64,000 nucleotides of DNA from Sphingomonas bisphenolicum (GCF_024349785.1 NZ_AP018818.1:1-64000); one strand, 5' to 3'; positions 53,688 through 62,063 are shown, counted from the first letter of the stretch. Numbers and translations: made by a program. The notes: generated by a model from the letters alone, not told the origin.

Positions 53688-54053
53688 ATGACACGACCGA
53701 CCGTGCAGGAAATCGCGACATTCCTGAAGACCCAGGCCCAGATGTTCAGCGAGGGCCGTATCGACGATTTCATGGCGGCGTTCCGCGCGATCGCGCCGGG
53801 CGGCTTCAAGGTGCAGGATCCGGCTACCGGCCCGGTGCAGGAAGGCTGGGACAAGCTGGAGGCGCTGTGCAAGCAATATGTCGGATGGAAGCTGATCGTC
53901 GAGGATGTGAAGGTGAGCGGCAACGAAGCGGTCATCTATGTCCGCAACGAAGGCGAATATGACGGGCATCCTGTGTGCGTATACAGCATCGAACATTATA
54001 TATTCGGGGAGGATGGCAGCCTGCTTGCGCGCTATTTCCACCCGATGCAATAG
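53688..54053 (+). CDS. SnoaL/NTF2-like protein
   Basis: 121-aa cone-fold protein (TVQEIATFLKTQAQMFSEGRIDDFMAAFRAIAPGGF; C-terminal EHYIFGEDGSLLARYFHP). GGAGAAGGA precedes the ATG at 53688. Also possible is an ATG at 53667 overlapping the monooxygenase stop. It differs from the other three SnoaL-like proteins and lacks the Arg-Glu/Asp pair of the epoxide-hydrolase type. Cotranscribed with the monooxygenase and TetR genes. Confidence 0.75.
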   Translation: MTRPTVQEIATFLKTQAQMFSEGRIDDFMAAFRAIAPGGFKVQDPATGPVQEGWDKLEALCKQYVGWKLIVEDVKVSGNEAVIYVRNEGEYDGHPVCVYSIEHYIFGEDGSLLARYFHPMQ

Positions 54054-54060
54054 GGAGGCG

Positions 54061-54786
54061 ATGTTCGACGCCGCACCTGCTCATCCCGCTGTCGATCCGC
54101 GCACGGCGGCGGCGGCGATCAGGCGCGCCCGGATGCGCGAGCGCCTGCTGGACGCCGTGCTCGACCTGTATCAGCCAGGGCAGGGCAGCGGCAGTCTGGT
54201 GATCGACGATGTGATCCGCGTGGCGGACGTATCGCGCGGCAGCTTCTACAAATATTTCGACTCCCTCGACGCTGCGGTGAATGAACTGGGCGAGCGGATG
54301 ACGGCGGACCTGATCGCCGATTTCCGCAGGCTGTTCGACGATGTGGCGGACCCGCTGGTCCGGGCGGTCGGCGGCGCGGCGATGGCGATGGCGCGGGCCT
54401 GGCATGATCCGCGCTGGGGCGGTTTTACCTGCCGTGTCGACTATGTCGATTATTTCGCGCGAGCGAGCATGTTCGACCTGTTGGTGCGCGACGCGCTGGA
54501 GGCCGCGCGGGACGGCGGGCAGATGACATTCCGGTCGCTCGACGTGGCGGTGGACCTGATCGTCGGCATGACGATCGAGGCGCGGCGGCGCCTGATGCTC
54601 CGCTCGGTTGAGCCACGTACCTATATCGACGAGATGATCGAGCGCACCTTCGCCGGTCTGGGTGCGGACCCAGCCGCCATCGAAGCGGCGGGAGCGCAGA
54701 CATGGGATATGATGATAAGGGCCGCACCCGGCCTTGGCTGGTGGCGGAACGGGGAGGGGTTCGGCTTACAGTCGGACCCGGACTGA
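54061..54786 (+). CDS. TetR-family transcriptional regulator
   Basis: 241-aa regulator. N-terminal helix-turn-helix: SLVIDDVIRVADVSRGSFYKYFDSLDAAVNEL, the classical TetR recognition segment; the remainder is the ligand-binding domain. GGGAGG precedes the ATG at 54061, 7 bases after the SnoaL stop. Its own operon begins under the 52364 palindrome, making autoregulation likely. Confidence 0.92.
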   Translation: MFDAAPAHPAVDPRTAAAAIRRARMRERLLDAVLDLYQPGQGSGSLVIDDVIRVADVSRGSFYKYFDSLDAAVNELGERMTADLIADFRRLFDDVADPLVRAVGGAAMAMARAWHDPRWGGFTCRVDYVDYFARASMFDLLVRDALEAARDGGQMTFRSLDVAVDLIVGMTIEARRRLMLRSVEPRTYIDEMIERTFAGLGADPAAIEAAGAQTWDMMIRAAPGLGWWRNGEGFGLQSDPD

Positions 54787-54822
54787 AATCGGGCAGCGTT
54801 GGCTTCAGGAAAGGCCGGCGCC

Positions 54823-55269
54823 CTAGAGCCGGGTCCAGCAGGGCGTCCCGGCCTTGTCCAGCGGACCGCAGTTGGCAATCCGTGTCGCGCCGTTGGACGC
54901 GATCAGGACCAGCCAGTCGCCGCTATCCTCGCAGCGTAGCGCCCAAGCCGCGTTAGGGCCGATATCCCCCCTGAACAGGGACTTCGACGTGCGCGTGCAT
55001 GTTTGCCCCGCGTCATGCATGAGTTTGGCAAAGGCGACGCTACGGCCGGCCGCATCCTGGGTTTCGATAGCGTTGCTGTAGATGTTACGGCTGCTGCCCT
55101 GTCGCGTGATTTCGGCATAGGCGATCCTGCCGAGCAATAGAGCCGCGATGATCGATGTGGGTATCAAGGTCCACAGCATCGCGCGGCGAGCATTGCCGCC
55201 AGCATGGCCGCAAGCGCGACACGATCCGCCATAGCCGTCCTGTGGCATTTTACATTTCGGGCATTTCAT
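54823..55269 (-). CDS. Zinc-ribbon plus membrane helix hypothetical protein
   Basis: 148-aa protein: an N-terminal zinc ribbon (MKCPKCKMPQDGYGGSCRACGHAGG, Cys at 3, 6, 17 and 20), one membrane helix (MLWTLIPTSIIAALLLGRIAYA), and a periplasmic domain of about 90 residues with several Cys. No known family. Likely membrane-anchored with the zinc ribbon in the cytoplasm. Divergent from the GntR regulator. Confidence 0.65.
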   Translation of the reverse strand: MKCPKCKMPQDGYGGSCRACGHAGGNARRAMLWTLIPTSIIAALLLGRIAYAEITRQGSSRNIYSNAIETQDAAGRSVAFAKLMHDAGQTCTRTSKSLFRGDIGPNAAWALRCEDSGDWLVLIASNGATRIANCGPLDKAGTPCWTRL

Positions 55270-55301
55270 GCGGCCGCTCTATAGCGGTTCGCCAACTCGG
55301 C

Positions 55302-55354
55302 ACCCTATCCTTGGAGAGGAACGCATCGTTCCATTCTGTTCCATTCTATAGAAT
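55302..55354 (+). promoter_or_regulatory. Control region of the GntR gene
   Basis: Contains ACCCTATCC (55302-55310), a perfect tandem repeat of GTTCCATTCT (55328-55337 and 55338-55347), and the 12-bp perfect palindrome ATTCTATAGAAT (55343-55354) that ends one base before the start codon. No ribosome site is visible before the ATG. The palindrome is the best candidate for an autoregulatory operator of the GntR protein. Confidence 0.55.
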
Positions 55355-56098
55355 ATGGAATCGCAGGATACACTATCCATCGCTTATTGGGGATCGGCCC
55401 TTGATCGGCTTGATTCGCCAGAGATTTTGCAATCTCCCGCGACGCGGCGCCAGGCCGTGGCGGCGGCGTTGCGATCAAGGATCGTGGCGGGCGTCATTCC
55501 GCCCGGCACGCTGCTGCGGGAAACGGCGCTGGCACAGGATTTGAATGTAAGCGCGACGCCGGTCAGGGAAGCGCTGGGCATGCTGGCCGCCGAAGGGTTG
55601 GTCGAAGTCGAAACCCACCGGCTGAAGCGGGCGACGCCGATCGACCTTCATGTGACCCGTGATCTGATCCGCGTGCAGGCCGAACTGTGGCGACTGGGCT
55701 ACAACTGGGGCATGGCCCGCATCGGCGCGACGGAGATCGCGGCGCTGGAACGGGCGATAGCGCGCTATCGGGCCGCAGTGGAAAGCGGCGAATATATGGC
55801 CGCTGTCATGGCCGGCCTCGATTTCCATACGATTTTCATCAAGGCATCCGAGAGCCGCGAACTGTTGCGCTCGACACTTGATCGGCGCGGGCTGATCGCC
55901 CGCTTCATTTTCCTGCACGGCATCGCCACCCTCCGCGAAAACGGTCTCCGCCAGCATGAAGCGATATTGCAAGCCTTTCTGGCGGGCGATCGGGACGGCG
56001 TACTGGCCTGCCTCGACCGGATGGCGGCGCGCCTGATTGGCCTGTGCGACAGCCAGGCAGGGTCAGACGGCAATCAAGACCAACACCAAAAGGACTGA
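55355..56098 (+). CDS. GntR-family transcriptional regulator
   Basis: 247-aa regulator. Winged helix: LRSRIVAGVIPPGTLLRETALAQDLNVSATPVREALGMLAAEGLVEV; the C-terminal helical domain is of the FCD (FadR) type with VAGLDFHTIFIKASESRELL and REHEAI-like RQHEAILQAFLAGDRDGVLAC segments. No clear ribosome site lies before the ATG at 55355, and translation may be leaderless or weak. The acyl-CoA dehydrogenase gene starts 2 bases after its stop. It probably senses an acid or acyl intermediate. Confidence 0.92.
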   Translation: MESQDTLSIAYWGSALDRLDSPEILQSPATRRQAVAAALRSRIVAGVIPPGTLLRETALAQDLNVSATPVREALGMLAAEGLVEVETHRLKRATPIDLHVTRDLIRVQAELWRLGYNWGMARIGATEIAALERAIARYRAAVESGEYMAAVMAGLDFHTIFIKASESRELLRSTLDRRGLIARFIFLHGIATLRENGLRQHEAILQAFLAGDRDGVLACLDRMAARLIGLCDSQAGSDGNQDQHQKD

Positions 56099-56100
56099 CA

Positions 56101-57264
56101 ATGGATTTCGAACTGCCCGAAGAATATCGTTCCTTCCGCGACATGGTGCGCCGTTGGATCGACAAGGAAGTGCCCAAGGAATGGGCGCGTGCGCTCGAAA
56201 AGGACGAGCATAATTATCCCTTTGCCCTTTGGGACAAGTTCACAGAAGCCGGATTCCACGGCGTGGGCATAGCCGAGGAGTATGACGGGCAGGGCGGCGA
56301 CGTGGTCATGCAGATGCTGCTGGCGCGGGAACTGGCACGCTCGCTGGGCGGGCTGGCATGGATATGGGGTATCACGAGCTTTGCCGGGTCCAAATCCATC
56401 GGGCTTTACGGGTCGGCCGAACAGAAGGCAAAATATCTGCCGCTGATCGCGACGGGCCAGTTGAAGGCCGCGATCGCCTTTACCGAGCCGGGCGGCGGCA
56501 CGGACTTGCTGGGGGCGATGGCCACCACTGCCGACCGGGTCGATGGCGGGTGGAAACTCAATGGCGAGAAGATCTGGTCCTCCTCCGCCCATGTCGCCGA
56601 TTATCTGCTGGTGATCGCGCGCAGCGACAGGACCGTCGAGAAGAAGCATCAGGGTCTGACCCTCTTCTGGGTGCCGACGAAGACCCCGGGTGTGAAGATC
56701 ACACCGCTGGCCAAACTGGGTATGCGGTCGATGGGGAGCTGCTCCGTTCATTTCGAGGATGCGTTCGTTGCGGACGATCATGTTCTGGGTGAGCCCGACA
56801 AGGCCTGGTATATGTTGCTGCCTACGCTCAACAATGAGCGCATCATGGTCGGTGCCTTCTGCCTGGGCGTCATCGACGGCGTGCTGGAAGACGCGCTCGA
56901 CTATATGAAACAGCGCAAGGCCTTTGGCGGGATCATCGGCCGGTTCCAGAGCTTGCAACATTATGTCGCTGACATCGCGACCATGCAGAAGACGACCGAA
57001 CTGATGCTGCATTACTGCGCCGACAAGCAGAGCCGGGGCGAGACTGTTGGCGTCGAGGCCAATATGCTCAAGCTCATGGCGTCCGAAAACGCCAATGCCG
57101 CGGCGGACATGGGTATCCAGATATTGGGCGGCATGGGCTATTCGGCGGAAACCGACATGCAGCGCTACTGGCGCGACAGCCGCCTGTGGCGCATCGGTCC
57201 CATCACCAACGAAATGGTGCGCAATGGCATCGCGGAGAGTCTGGGCCTGCCGCGATCCTTCTGA
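56101..57264 (+). CDS. Acyl-CoA dehydrogenase family protein
   Basis: 387-aa FAD flavoprotein. FTEPGGGTDLLGAM (flavin/substrate loop) and ILGGMGYSAETDMQRYWRDSR are typical. In the place of the catalytic Glu (YEGT in medium-chain enzymes) I read RIGPITNEM, so the base is absent or provided by another residue, as in some subfamilies (IVD-type). Starts at 56101, 2 bases after the GntR stop, so it is coupled to the regulator. May introduce a 2,3-double bond in a CoA ester. Confidence 0.88.
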   Translation: MDFELPEEYRSFRDMVRRWIDKEVPKEWARALEKDEHNYPFALWDKFTEAGFHGVGIAEEYDGQGGDVVMQMLLARELARSLGGLAWIWGITSFAGSKSIGLYGSAEQKAKYLPLIATGQLKAAIAFTEPGGGTDLLGAMATTADRVDGGWKLNGEKIWSSSAHVADYLLVIARSDRTVEKKHQGLTLFWVPTKTPGVKITPLAKLGMRSMGSCSVHFEDAFVADDHVLGEPDKAWYMLLPTLNNERIMVGAFCLGVIDGVLEDALDYMKQRKAFGGIIGRFQSLQHYVADIATMQKTTELMLHYCADKQSRGETVGVEANMLKLMASENANAAADMGIQILGGMGYSAETDMQRYWRDSRLWRIGPITNEMVRNGIAESLGLPRSF

Positions 57265-57356
57265 AAGACAGGTGATTGGCGGGTGGACGTGTCCCAATGT
57301 CCACCCGACATTCCCAGTAATAATTCACGGTCAAAGGTTCAAGGAGAGTAAGTGCG

Positions 57357-58580
57357 ATGATGTTTCCGGAGCAGCCGATCCCCGATCATGTGGCGCCCGA
57401 GCTGGTGAGCAAGGATTTTCCCTTCATCTTCGGCGTGACGACGGCAAAGGACCCATTCGACGAGCTGGCGATGCAGGTGCATGAGGGACCTGACATCATC
57501 TATGCCGCCCATGCCTATCCCGGCGGAACCGGCGCCTGGGTGCCACGGCGCATGGCGCATCTGCGCGAAATCTATCTCGACACCGATCATTTTTCCTCGA
57601 CCGACTTTTCGCCTTTCTCCAAGCTTGTGGGCGGAAACTGGATCAACTCGCCGGCGGAACTCGATCCGCCGGCCCACGGGCCCTTTCGCCAGATGGTCAA
57701 TCCGGCCTTCACGCCCAAGGCGATGGCGGCGCTGGAGGACAAGATCCGGCAATATGCGGTGGAATATATCGACGCCTTCGCCCTGCGCGGCGAGTGCGAG
57801 TTCATGGGCGATTTCGCCTTTGAATTTCCGATCAAGGTGTTCATGGAACTGATGGGCCTGCCGCATGACCGGATGAGCGAGTTCATGGCATGGGAAATGA
57901 ACCTGCTCCACAATCACGACCTGTCCAAGATTGCGGAGGCGACCCGCAGCGTGCTCGCCTATCTGGGCGGAGAGATCGAGGACAGACGCGCACATCCGCG
58001 CAACGACCTCATCAGTTTCGGCGTGCAGGGGCAAATCAATGGCCGGGCGTTGACCGACGACGAACTGCTGGGCTTCATGTTCAACCTGTTCATTGGCGGG
58101 CTGGATACGGTTTCGACCAATATGGGCCTGCACTTCCGCCATCTGGGCAGCCACGCCGAGGATCAGGCCTATCTGCGCGCCAATCCGTCGGAAATCCCGC
58201 ACGCCATAGATGAGCTGATGCGGGCCTATGGCGCGGTGACCACCTTCAGAACCTGCAAGAAGGAGACGGAAGTGGCCGGCATCCGATTCATGCCCGGCGA
58301 CAAGGTGGCGATGTCGACCACGCTCGCCGGTCGCGATCCGGCCGAGTTCGACGCGCCTGCGGAGGTTCGGCTCGACCGGCGGCCGCGGCATGTCGGTTTC
58401 GGTTTCGGCATCCATACCTGCGTCGGCATGCATCTGGCGCGGCGCGAGCTGCGGATCGCGATGGAGGAATTTCTCGCGCGCATTCCCGACTTCCGCATCG
58501 CACCGGGCCATCAGGTGGAATGCCATCTTGGGATGATCCAGCCGGTCGCCCTGCCTCTGGTGTGGACACCCGCAAGCTGA
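57357..58580 (+). CDS. Cytochrome P450
   Basis: 407-aa soluble P450. Heme-thiolate motif GFGFGIHTCVGMHLARREL with Cys355; I-helix FIGGLDTVSTN; ExxR in IDELMRAYGAV; FDAPAEVRLDRRPRHVGFGFG. It hydroxylates a hydrophobic compound, with electrons from a ferredoxin and reductase not present in this operon. AAGGAG lies 10 bases before the ATG at 57357. It follows the acyl-CoA dehydrogenase by 92 bases and ends at a strong terminator. Confidence 0.95.
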   Translation: MMFPEQPIPDHVAPELVSKDFPFIFGVTTAKDPFDELAMQVHEGPDIIYAAHAYPGGTGAWVPRRMAHLREIYLDTDHFSSTDFSPFSKLVGGNWINSPAELDPPAHGPFRQMVNPAFTPKAMAALEDKIRQYAVEYIDAFALRGECEFMGDFAFEFPIKVFMELMGLPHDRMSEFMAWEMNLLHNHDLSKIAEATRSVLAYLGGEIEDRRAHPRNDLISFGVQGQINGRALTDDELLGFMFNLFIGGLDTVSTNMGLHFRHLGSHAEDQAYLRANPSEIPHAIDELMRAYGAVTTFRTCKKETEVAGIRFMPGDKVAMSTTLAGRDPAEFDAPAEVRLDRRPRHVGFGFGIHTCVGMHLARRELRIAMEEFLARIPDFRIAPGHQVECHLGMIQPVALPLVWTPAS

Positions 58581-58581
58581 A

Positions 58582-58621
58582 CGGAGGGAGGCGTTCGCCT
58601 TCTGGCGGACGCCTCCCTCCG
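58582..58621. terminator. Strong bidirectional hairpin terminator
   Basis: An 18-bp stem (58582-58599 against 58604-58621, arms starting CGGAGGGAGGCG and ending CGCCTCCCTCCG) with one G:U pair and a 4-base loop, between the convergent P450 and nitroreductase-type genes. Confidence 0.88.
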
Positions 58622-58623
58622 CA

Positions 58624-59223
58624 TCACAGGTCGAGACAGGCCTCTTCGAAATCGAGCCGGGGGTTGCGCGGAAAGAGCCCGGCCGGGTCGCCATAGCCGA
58701 TATTACACAGGAAATTGCTCTTCCACCGGCCGTTCGGGAAAAATTCCGCATCGGTGCCGCCCTGGTCGAAGCCCGACATCGGCCCGCAATCCAGGCCCAG
58801 CGCCCGGGCCGCCATGATCAGATAGGCGCCCTGGAGTGTCGAAGAACGCGCCACGGTGTCCGCGATCAGCGCGTCCTTGCCCTCGAACGTGCCGCGCATG
58901 TCGCGCGACGGGAACAGCTTGCCGTAAAATTCGTAGAAGCGCGTGTCGCCCGCGATGATCACGGTGCAGGGGGCCTGCGTCACCTTGTCTACATTGCCCG
59001 CGCTCAGATGGGGTTTGAGGCGCGCCTTGGCGGCGGCGGAACGGACGAAGACGAAGCGGCCCGGATTGCTGTTCGCCGTCGTCGGACCCCATTTGGCGAG
59101 ATCGTACAGGCTTCGGACGGTTTCGTCCGTCACCGGCCGATGGCTCCATTGGTTATGGGTTCGGGCGTCGCGGAACAGCAGGTCCAGCATGGCGTCTTTG
59201 GCAATATCGGTCGTGTCGGGCAT
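58624..59223 (-). CDS. Nitroreductase family protein (RutE-like)
   Basis: 199-aa FMN enzyme of the RutE/malonic-semialdehyde-reductase branch of the nitroreductase fold: ATTHNQW and WGPTTANSNPGRFVFVRS at the start, AYLIMAARALGLDCGPMSGFD in the middle, FLCNIGYGDPAGLFPRNPRLDFEEACL at the end. True start MPDTTDIAKDAML at 59223. No other rut genes nearby, so it probably acts as a general or pathway-specific reductase. Last gene of the minus-strand operon starting near 64000. Confidence 0.88.
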   Translation of the reverse strand: MPDTTDIAKDAMLDLLFRDARTHNQWSHRPVTDETVRSLYDLAKWGPTTANSNPGRFVFVRSAAAKARLKPHLSAGNVDKVTQAPCTVIIAGDTRFYEFYGKLFPSRDMRGTFEGKDALIADTVARSSTLQGAYLIMAARALGLDCGPMSGFDQGGTDAEFFPNGRWKSNFLCNIGYGDPAGLFPRNPRLDFEEACLDL

Positions 59224-59233
59224 GGTCGCTCTC

Positions 59234-59818
59234 TTATTCTGTGGTGGCTTCGCCGATACCCCGTTCATTCCAGCCACCGGCTTCGCGTGCAAGGATATCG
59301 TTGGCCTCTTCGCCCAGCTTCGCCATGTCGGCACTTTCCCATATGCGATGGTCGCCGGAGGCGTAGGCGCGTCCATTATCCCGATACAGCAGCGCATCGA
59401 CTATGTTCGCACGCAGCTTGTCGATGCGGCGGACGACACGGCCGGGCGTGCCCATGACAAGCGAATGCGGCGGGATCACGCTGTCGGGCGGCAGGAAACT
59501 ATGTCCGGCGATGATGGATCCGCGCCCTATGACGCAGCGCTCCATGATAGTTGCGCCGATGCCGATCAGGCAGGCGGGCTCTATGGTGCAGCCATGGATC
59601 ACTGCGCGGTGGCCGATCGTGCAATAGTCGCCGATGATCGTGGGATCATCCCAGCCGATGTGGACCATCGCATGGTCCTGCACGCTGGTGCAGCGCCCGA
59701 TCGAGACATGCGCTCGTTCGGAACGCACGACGGCATAGGGCCAGAGACTGCAATCATCGCCCAGCCGCACATCGCCGAACAGGCGGACGGTGGGGTCGAT
59801 GTAGGCGGGCCTTCCCAT
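59234..59818 (-). CDS. Gamma-carbonic-anhydrase-like left-handed beta-helix protein
   Basis: 194-aa trimeric beta-helix protein of the PaaY/CaiE/YrdA kind. Hexapeptide repeats run from RLFGDVRLGDDCSLWPYAVVRSERAHVSIGRC on; likely zinc ligands are the His in VQDHAMVHIG and IGHRAVIHG. PaaY-like members are CoA-thioesterases or chaperones in acyl catabolism. Starts at 59818, 4 bases after the oxidoreductase stop, and precedes the nitroreductase. Specific role unknown. Confidence 0.87.
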   Translation of the reverse strand: MGRPAYIDPTVRLFGDVRLGDDCSLWPYAVVRSERAHVSIGRCTSVQDHAMVHIGWDDPTIIGDYCTIGHRAVIHGCTIEPACLIGIGATIMERCVIGRGSIIAGHSFLPPDSVIPPHSLVMGTPGRVVRRIDKLRANIVDALLYRDNGRAYASGDHRIWESADMAKLGEEANDILAREAGGWNERGIGEATTE

Positions 59819-59822
59819 GCGA

Positions 59823-60743
59823 TTATCGAGTGATGACGATCTTGCCATGGGGACTGCCGGCCTGCGCTGCCCAGGCGTCGGCGGCATCCGCAAAGGCATA
59901 GCGGCATGTGTCGACGGTCAAACCCTGCGTCATCGCCATGTGGGTCAGCCGGTCATAGGCGGCACGGCGCTCGCTGGCCGGGCGTTGCCCGGTGCCGACG
60001 CCGACATGGCTGCGAAAGACGAGATCGCGCAGGGACAGCGTGACCGTTGGCCCGGCCTGCACGCCGATGCTCATCATGCGCGCGCCGGGTCGGGTAGCGC
60101 GCATCGCCGCTTGCGCGGGTGGGCCATAGATGATGTCCAGAACGACATCATAGCCGCCTTGCGAAACCGCCTGCAGCGTCGCCTCGTCATCGCTTTCGCC
60201 CAGCAGGGCGATCGCATCGGCATGACCGGCGGCCTGCATCGCCTCCAGCCGGTCGCGGCTGCGCGCCGCCGCCACGACGCGGCCCGCGCCCAGCAGCCGC
60301 GCGACCTGCGCGCCGATCTGCCCGACCGGCCCGGTCGCGCCGAGAATGAGGACGGACTCGCCCTTGGCGATCCGCGCCTCTTCCAGCGGGATCAGCGCGC
60401 CGGTGCCGGAGATGGCGAGGGCGATCAACTGGTCGTCCGAAAGGCCGTCGGGGGCAGGCCAGATTTCCTCTTCCGCCACCAGCGTGCGTTCCGCGATCGC
60501 GCCGAAGGGCGCTCTGCTATGGCCGAAATAGACGCGGCTGCCGTCATCCAGCCGGCCGACCCCCTCGCCGCCCGGCACATAAGGCGCATCGACGGGGCCG
60601 AAAAAGCCCTTCGCGCGCATGAGATCCGTCGGGCCGATTCCCGCGGCCGCAACGTCAACGACGCGATAGCCGGGCTGCGTGGCAGGCTCGGGATGATCGG
60701 CCAGCGCGAAGCCGCCATCGCTGTCGATCAGGGCGGCCCGCAT
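59823..60743 (-). CDS. Zinc-less medium-chain dehydrogenase (quinone-oxidoreductase-like)
   Basis: 306-aa MDR. VPGGEGVGRLDDGSRVYFGHS, ILGATGPVGQIGAQVARLLGAGRVVAAARS (NADPH fold) and a GKIVI C-terminus are standard; the zinc-binding Cys residues of alcohol dehydrogenases are missing. Start MRAALID at 60743 with AAAAGGGGG upstream. Could reduce an enone to a ketone. It is preceded on the transcript by the group D flavin monooxygenase and a hairpin at 60791. Confidence 0.9.
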   Translation of the reverse strand: MRAALIDSDGGFALADHPEPATQPGYRVVDVAAAGIGPTDLMRAKGFFGPVDAPYVPGGEGVGRLDDGSRVYFGHSRAPFGAIAERTLVAEEEIWPAPDGLSDDQLIALAISGTGALIPLEEARIAKGESVLILGATGPVGQIGAQVARLLGAGRVVAAARSRDRLEAMQAAGHADAIALLGESDDEATLQAVSQGGYDVVLDIIYGPPAQAAMRATRPGARMMSIGVQAGPTVTLSLRDLVFRSHVGVGTGQRPASERRAAYDRLTHMAMTQGLTVDTCRYAFADAADAWAAQAGSPHGKIVITR

Positions 60744-60790
60744 GGTGTTCCCCCTTTTAACTGTCCTGAATGCGGCAGGGCCGCGAAAAG

Positions 60791-60825
60791 GGGAGGGCCA
60801 CCCGCTCGTCCGGGGCGACCCTCCC
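60791..60825 (-). repeat. Inverted repeat within minus-strand operon
   Basis: GGGAGGG (60791-60797) pairs with CCCTCCC (60819-60825), with a partial inner stem around CCACCCG/CCGGGGC, between the flavin monooxygenase stop and the MDR start. It may attenuate or stabilise the transcript. Confidence 0.45.
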
Positions 60826-60832
60826 TTCGCCC

Positions 60833-62059
60833 TCAATAGGCACCCGGCGGCGAGATCGGATCGGCCCCGGCCAGGTTGCGGCCATAGATTTCATAGCCAA
60901 TGGTGGGGATATTCTGGATGTGCCGCAGCGCCATGGAAATGTCGCGCCAGTAGCGGTTGATCGGCTTGTCCAGTGCGAAGCCCGACGAACCGGCCTGGAA
61001 CATAAGCGACTCGCTGGCGCCATGAACCAGTTCGATCATCTGCGCGCCGCCTGCGCGCTGCTTCGCCTTTTCCGCAAGCGTGAACTCTTCGCCCAGACCG
61101 ACGCGATCCAGCTTGGCAGTCAGGTCGAACAGGATCAGCTTGGCGGTGTCGATCATTGCCGCCGCTTCGCCCAGATCGCGCATATAGGCGCCTGACTTGA
61201 TGCGCGGGCCGATAATCGTCGTCAGCACCGGCTTCTTGGGGGCTTCGGCGGTGACGATCTCCAGCATGGCCTCGACCGCGCCGATCAGTTGGGCGATGCC
61301 TGTGGTGCGGACGACGGGCACGGCGGGCAACAGATCGGAAGGGGCGCCGAAATGGCGCTTGGTCCGGTCGATCTGGCCGGCGCGTTCATCCATCAGCACC
61401 ATCTGGGCTTCGGGAATGAAGACATCCTTGGCGACCGCCGTGTCGGATCCGGTGCCCTGCATGCCGGAAACGAACCAGGTATCTTCGATGGTCATGCTGT
61501 TCATCGGCAGATAGCACATGCTGATGCCGGGAACGACGGGGCCGTCATAGCCCTCCAGCACCACGCCCTGTTGCGCCCAGTTCGACTGCCGCGACCCGGA
61601 CATATAGGGCCATGTTCCATTGATGATCCAGCCGCCATCGACCTTGCGGGCCTTGCCGGGGGGGTTGTAGGCGCCACAGACCGGCTGGGGACCGTCGCCG
61701 AACACAGCCTCCTGCACGCCGTCGGGTGCAAGGCTGGTGATCCAGCTCGTGCCGTTGATGATCTGGATGACCCAACTGATCGCCGGATCGCCCTTGGCGA
61801 TTTCCATCTGCACGCGGCAGAAATCCGTGGGGGACAGGCCCATGCCGCCCAGCCGTTGCGGCAGCAGCATGCGCAGGAACCCCTCTTCCTTCAGCATCTT
61901 GTCGACGGCGGGCGTAGGGCTGCGTCGTTTTTCGCCCTCGGGCGCTTCGCCCTGCAGGAACGCGCGGAAACTGCGTGCCTTTTCCACCATCGCGTCGGCG
62001 ACGGCCTTTTCGGCGAAGCCGCACTGGATCTCATTGTCCACCTTGGGGGCAGTAGCCAT
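60833..62059 (-). CDS. Group D flavin monooxygenase / acyl-CoA-dehydrogenase-fold hydroxylase
   Basis: 408-aa flavoprotein of the acyl-CoA dehydrogenase fold and hydroxylase type: GGMGLSPTDFCRVQMEIAKGDPAISWVIQIINGTSW, SGMQGTGSDTAVAKDVFIPEAQ. It resembles HsaA/DszC-like enzymes using reduced flavin. It differs from the protein at 52420, so both may act at different ring positions. AAGAAAGGATG precedes the ATG at 62059, which lies 4 bases after the TetR stop. Confidence 0.86.
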   Translation of the reverse strand: MATAPKVDNEIQCGFAEKAVADAMVEKARSFRAFLQGEAPEGEKRRSPTPAVDKMLKEEGFLRMLLPQRLGGMGLSPTDFCRVQMEIAKGDPAISWVIQIINGTSWITSLAPDGVQEAVFGDGPQPVCGAYNPPGKARKVDGGWIINGTWPYMSGSRQSNWAQQGVVLEGYDGPVVPGISMCYLPMNSMTIEDTWFVSGMQGTGSDTAVAKDVFIPEAQMVLMDERAGQIDRTKRHFGAPSDLLPAVPVVRTTGIAQLIGAVEAMLEIVTAEAPKKPVLTTIIGPRIKSGAYMRDLGEAAAMIDTAKLILFDLTAKLDRVGLGEEFTLAEKAKQRAGGAQMIELVHGASESLMFQAGSSGFALDKPINRYWRDISMALRHIQNIPTIGYEIYGRNLAGADPISPPGAY

Positions 62060-62063
62060 CAGT

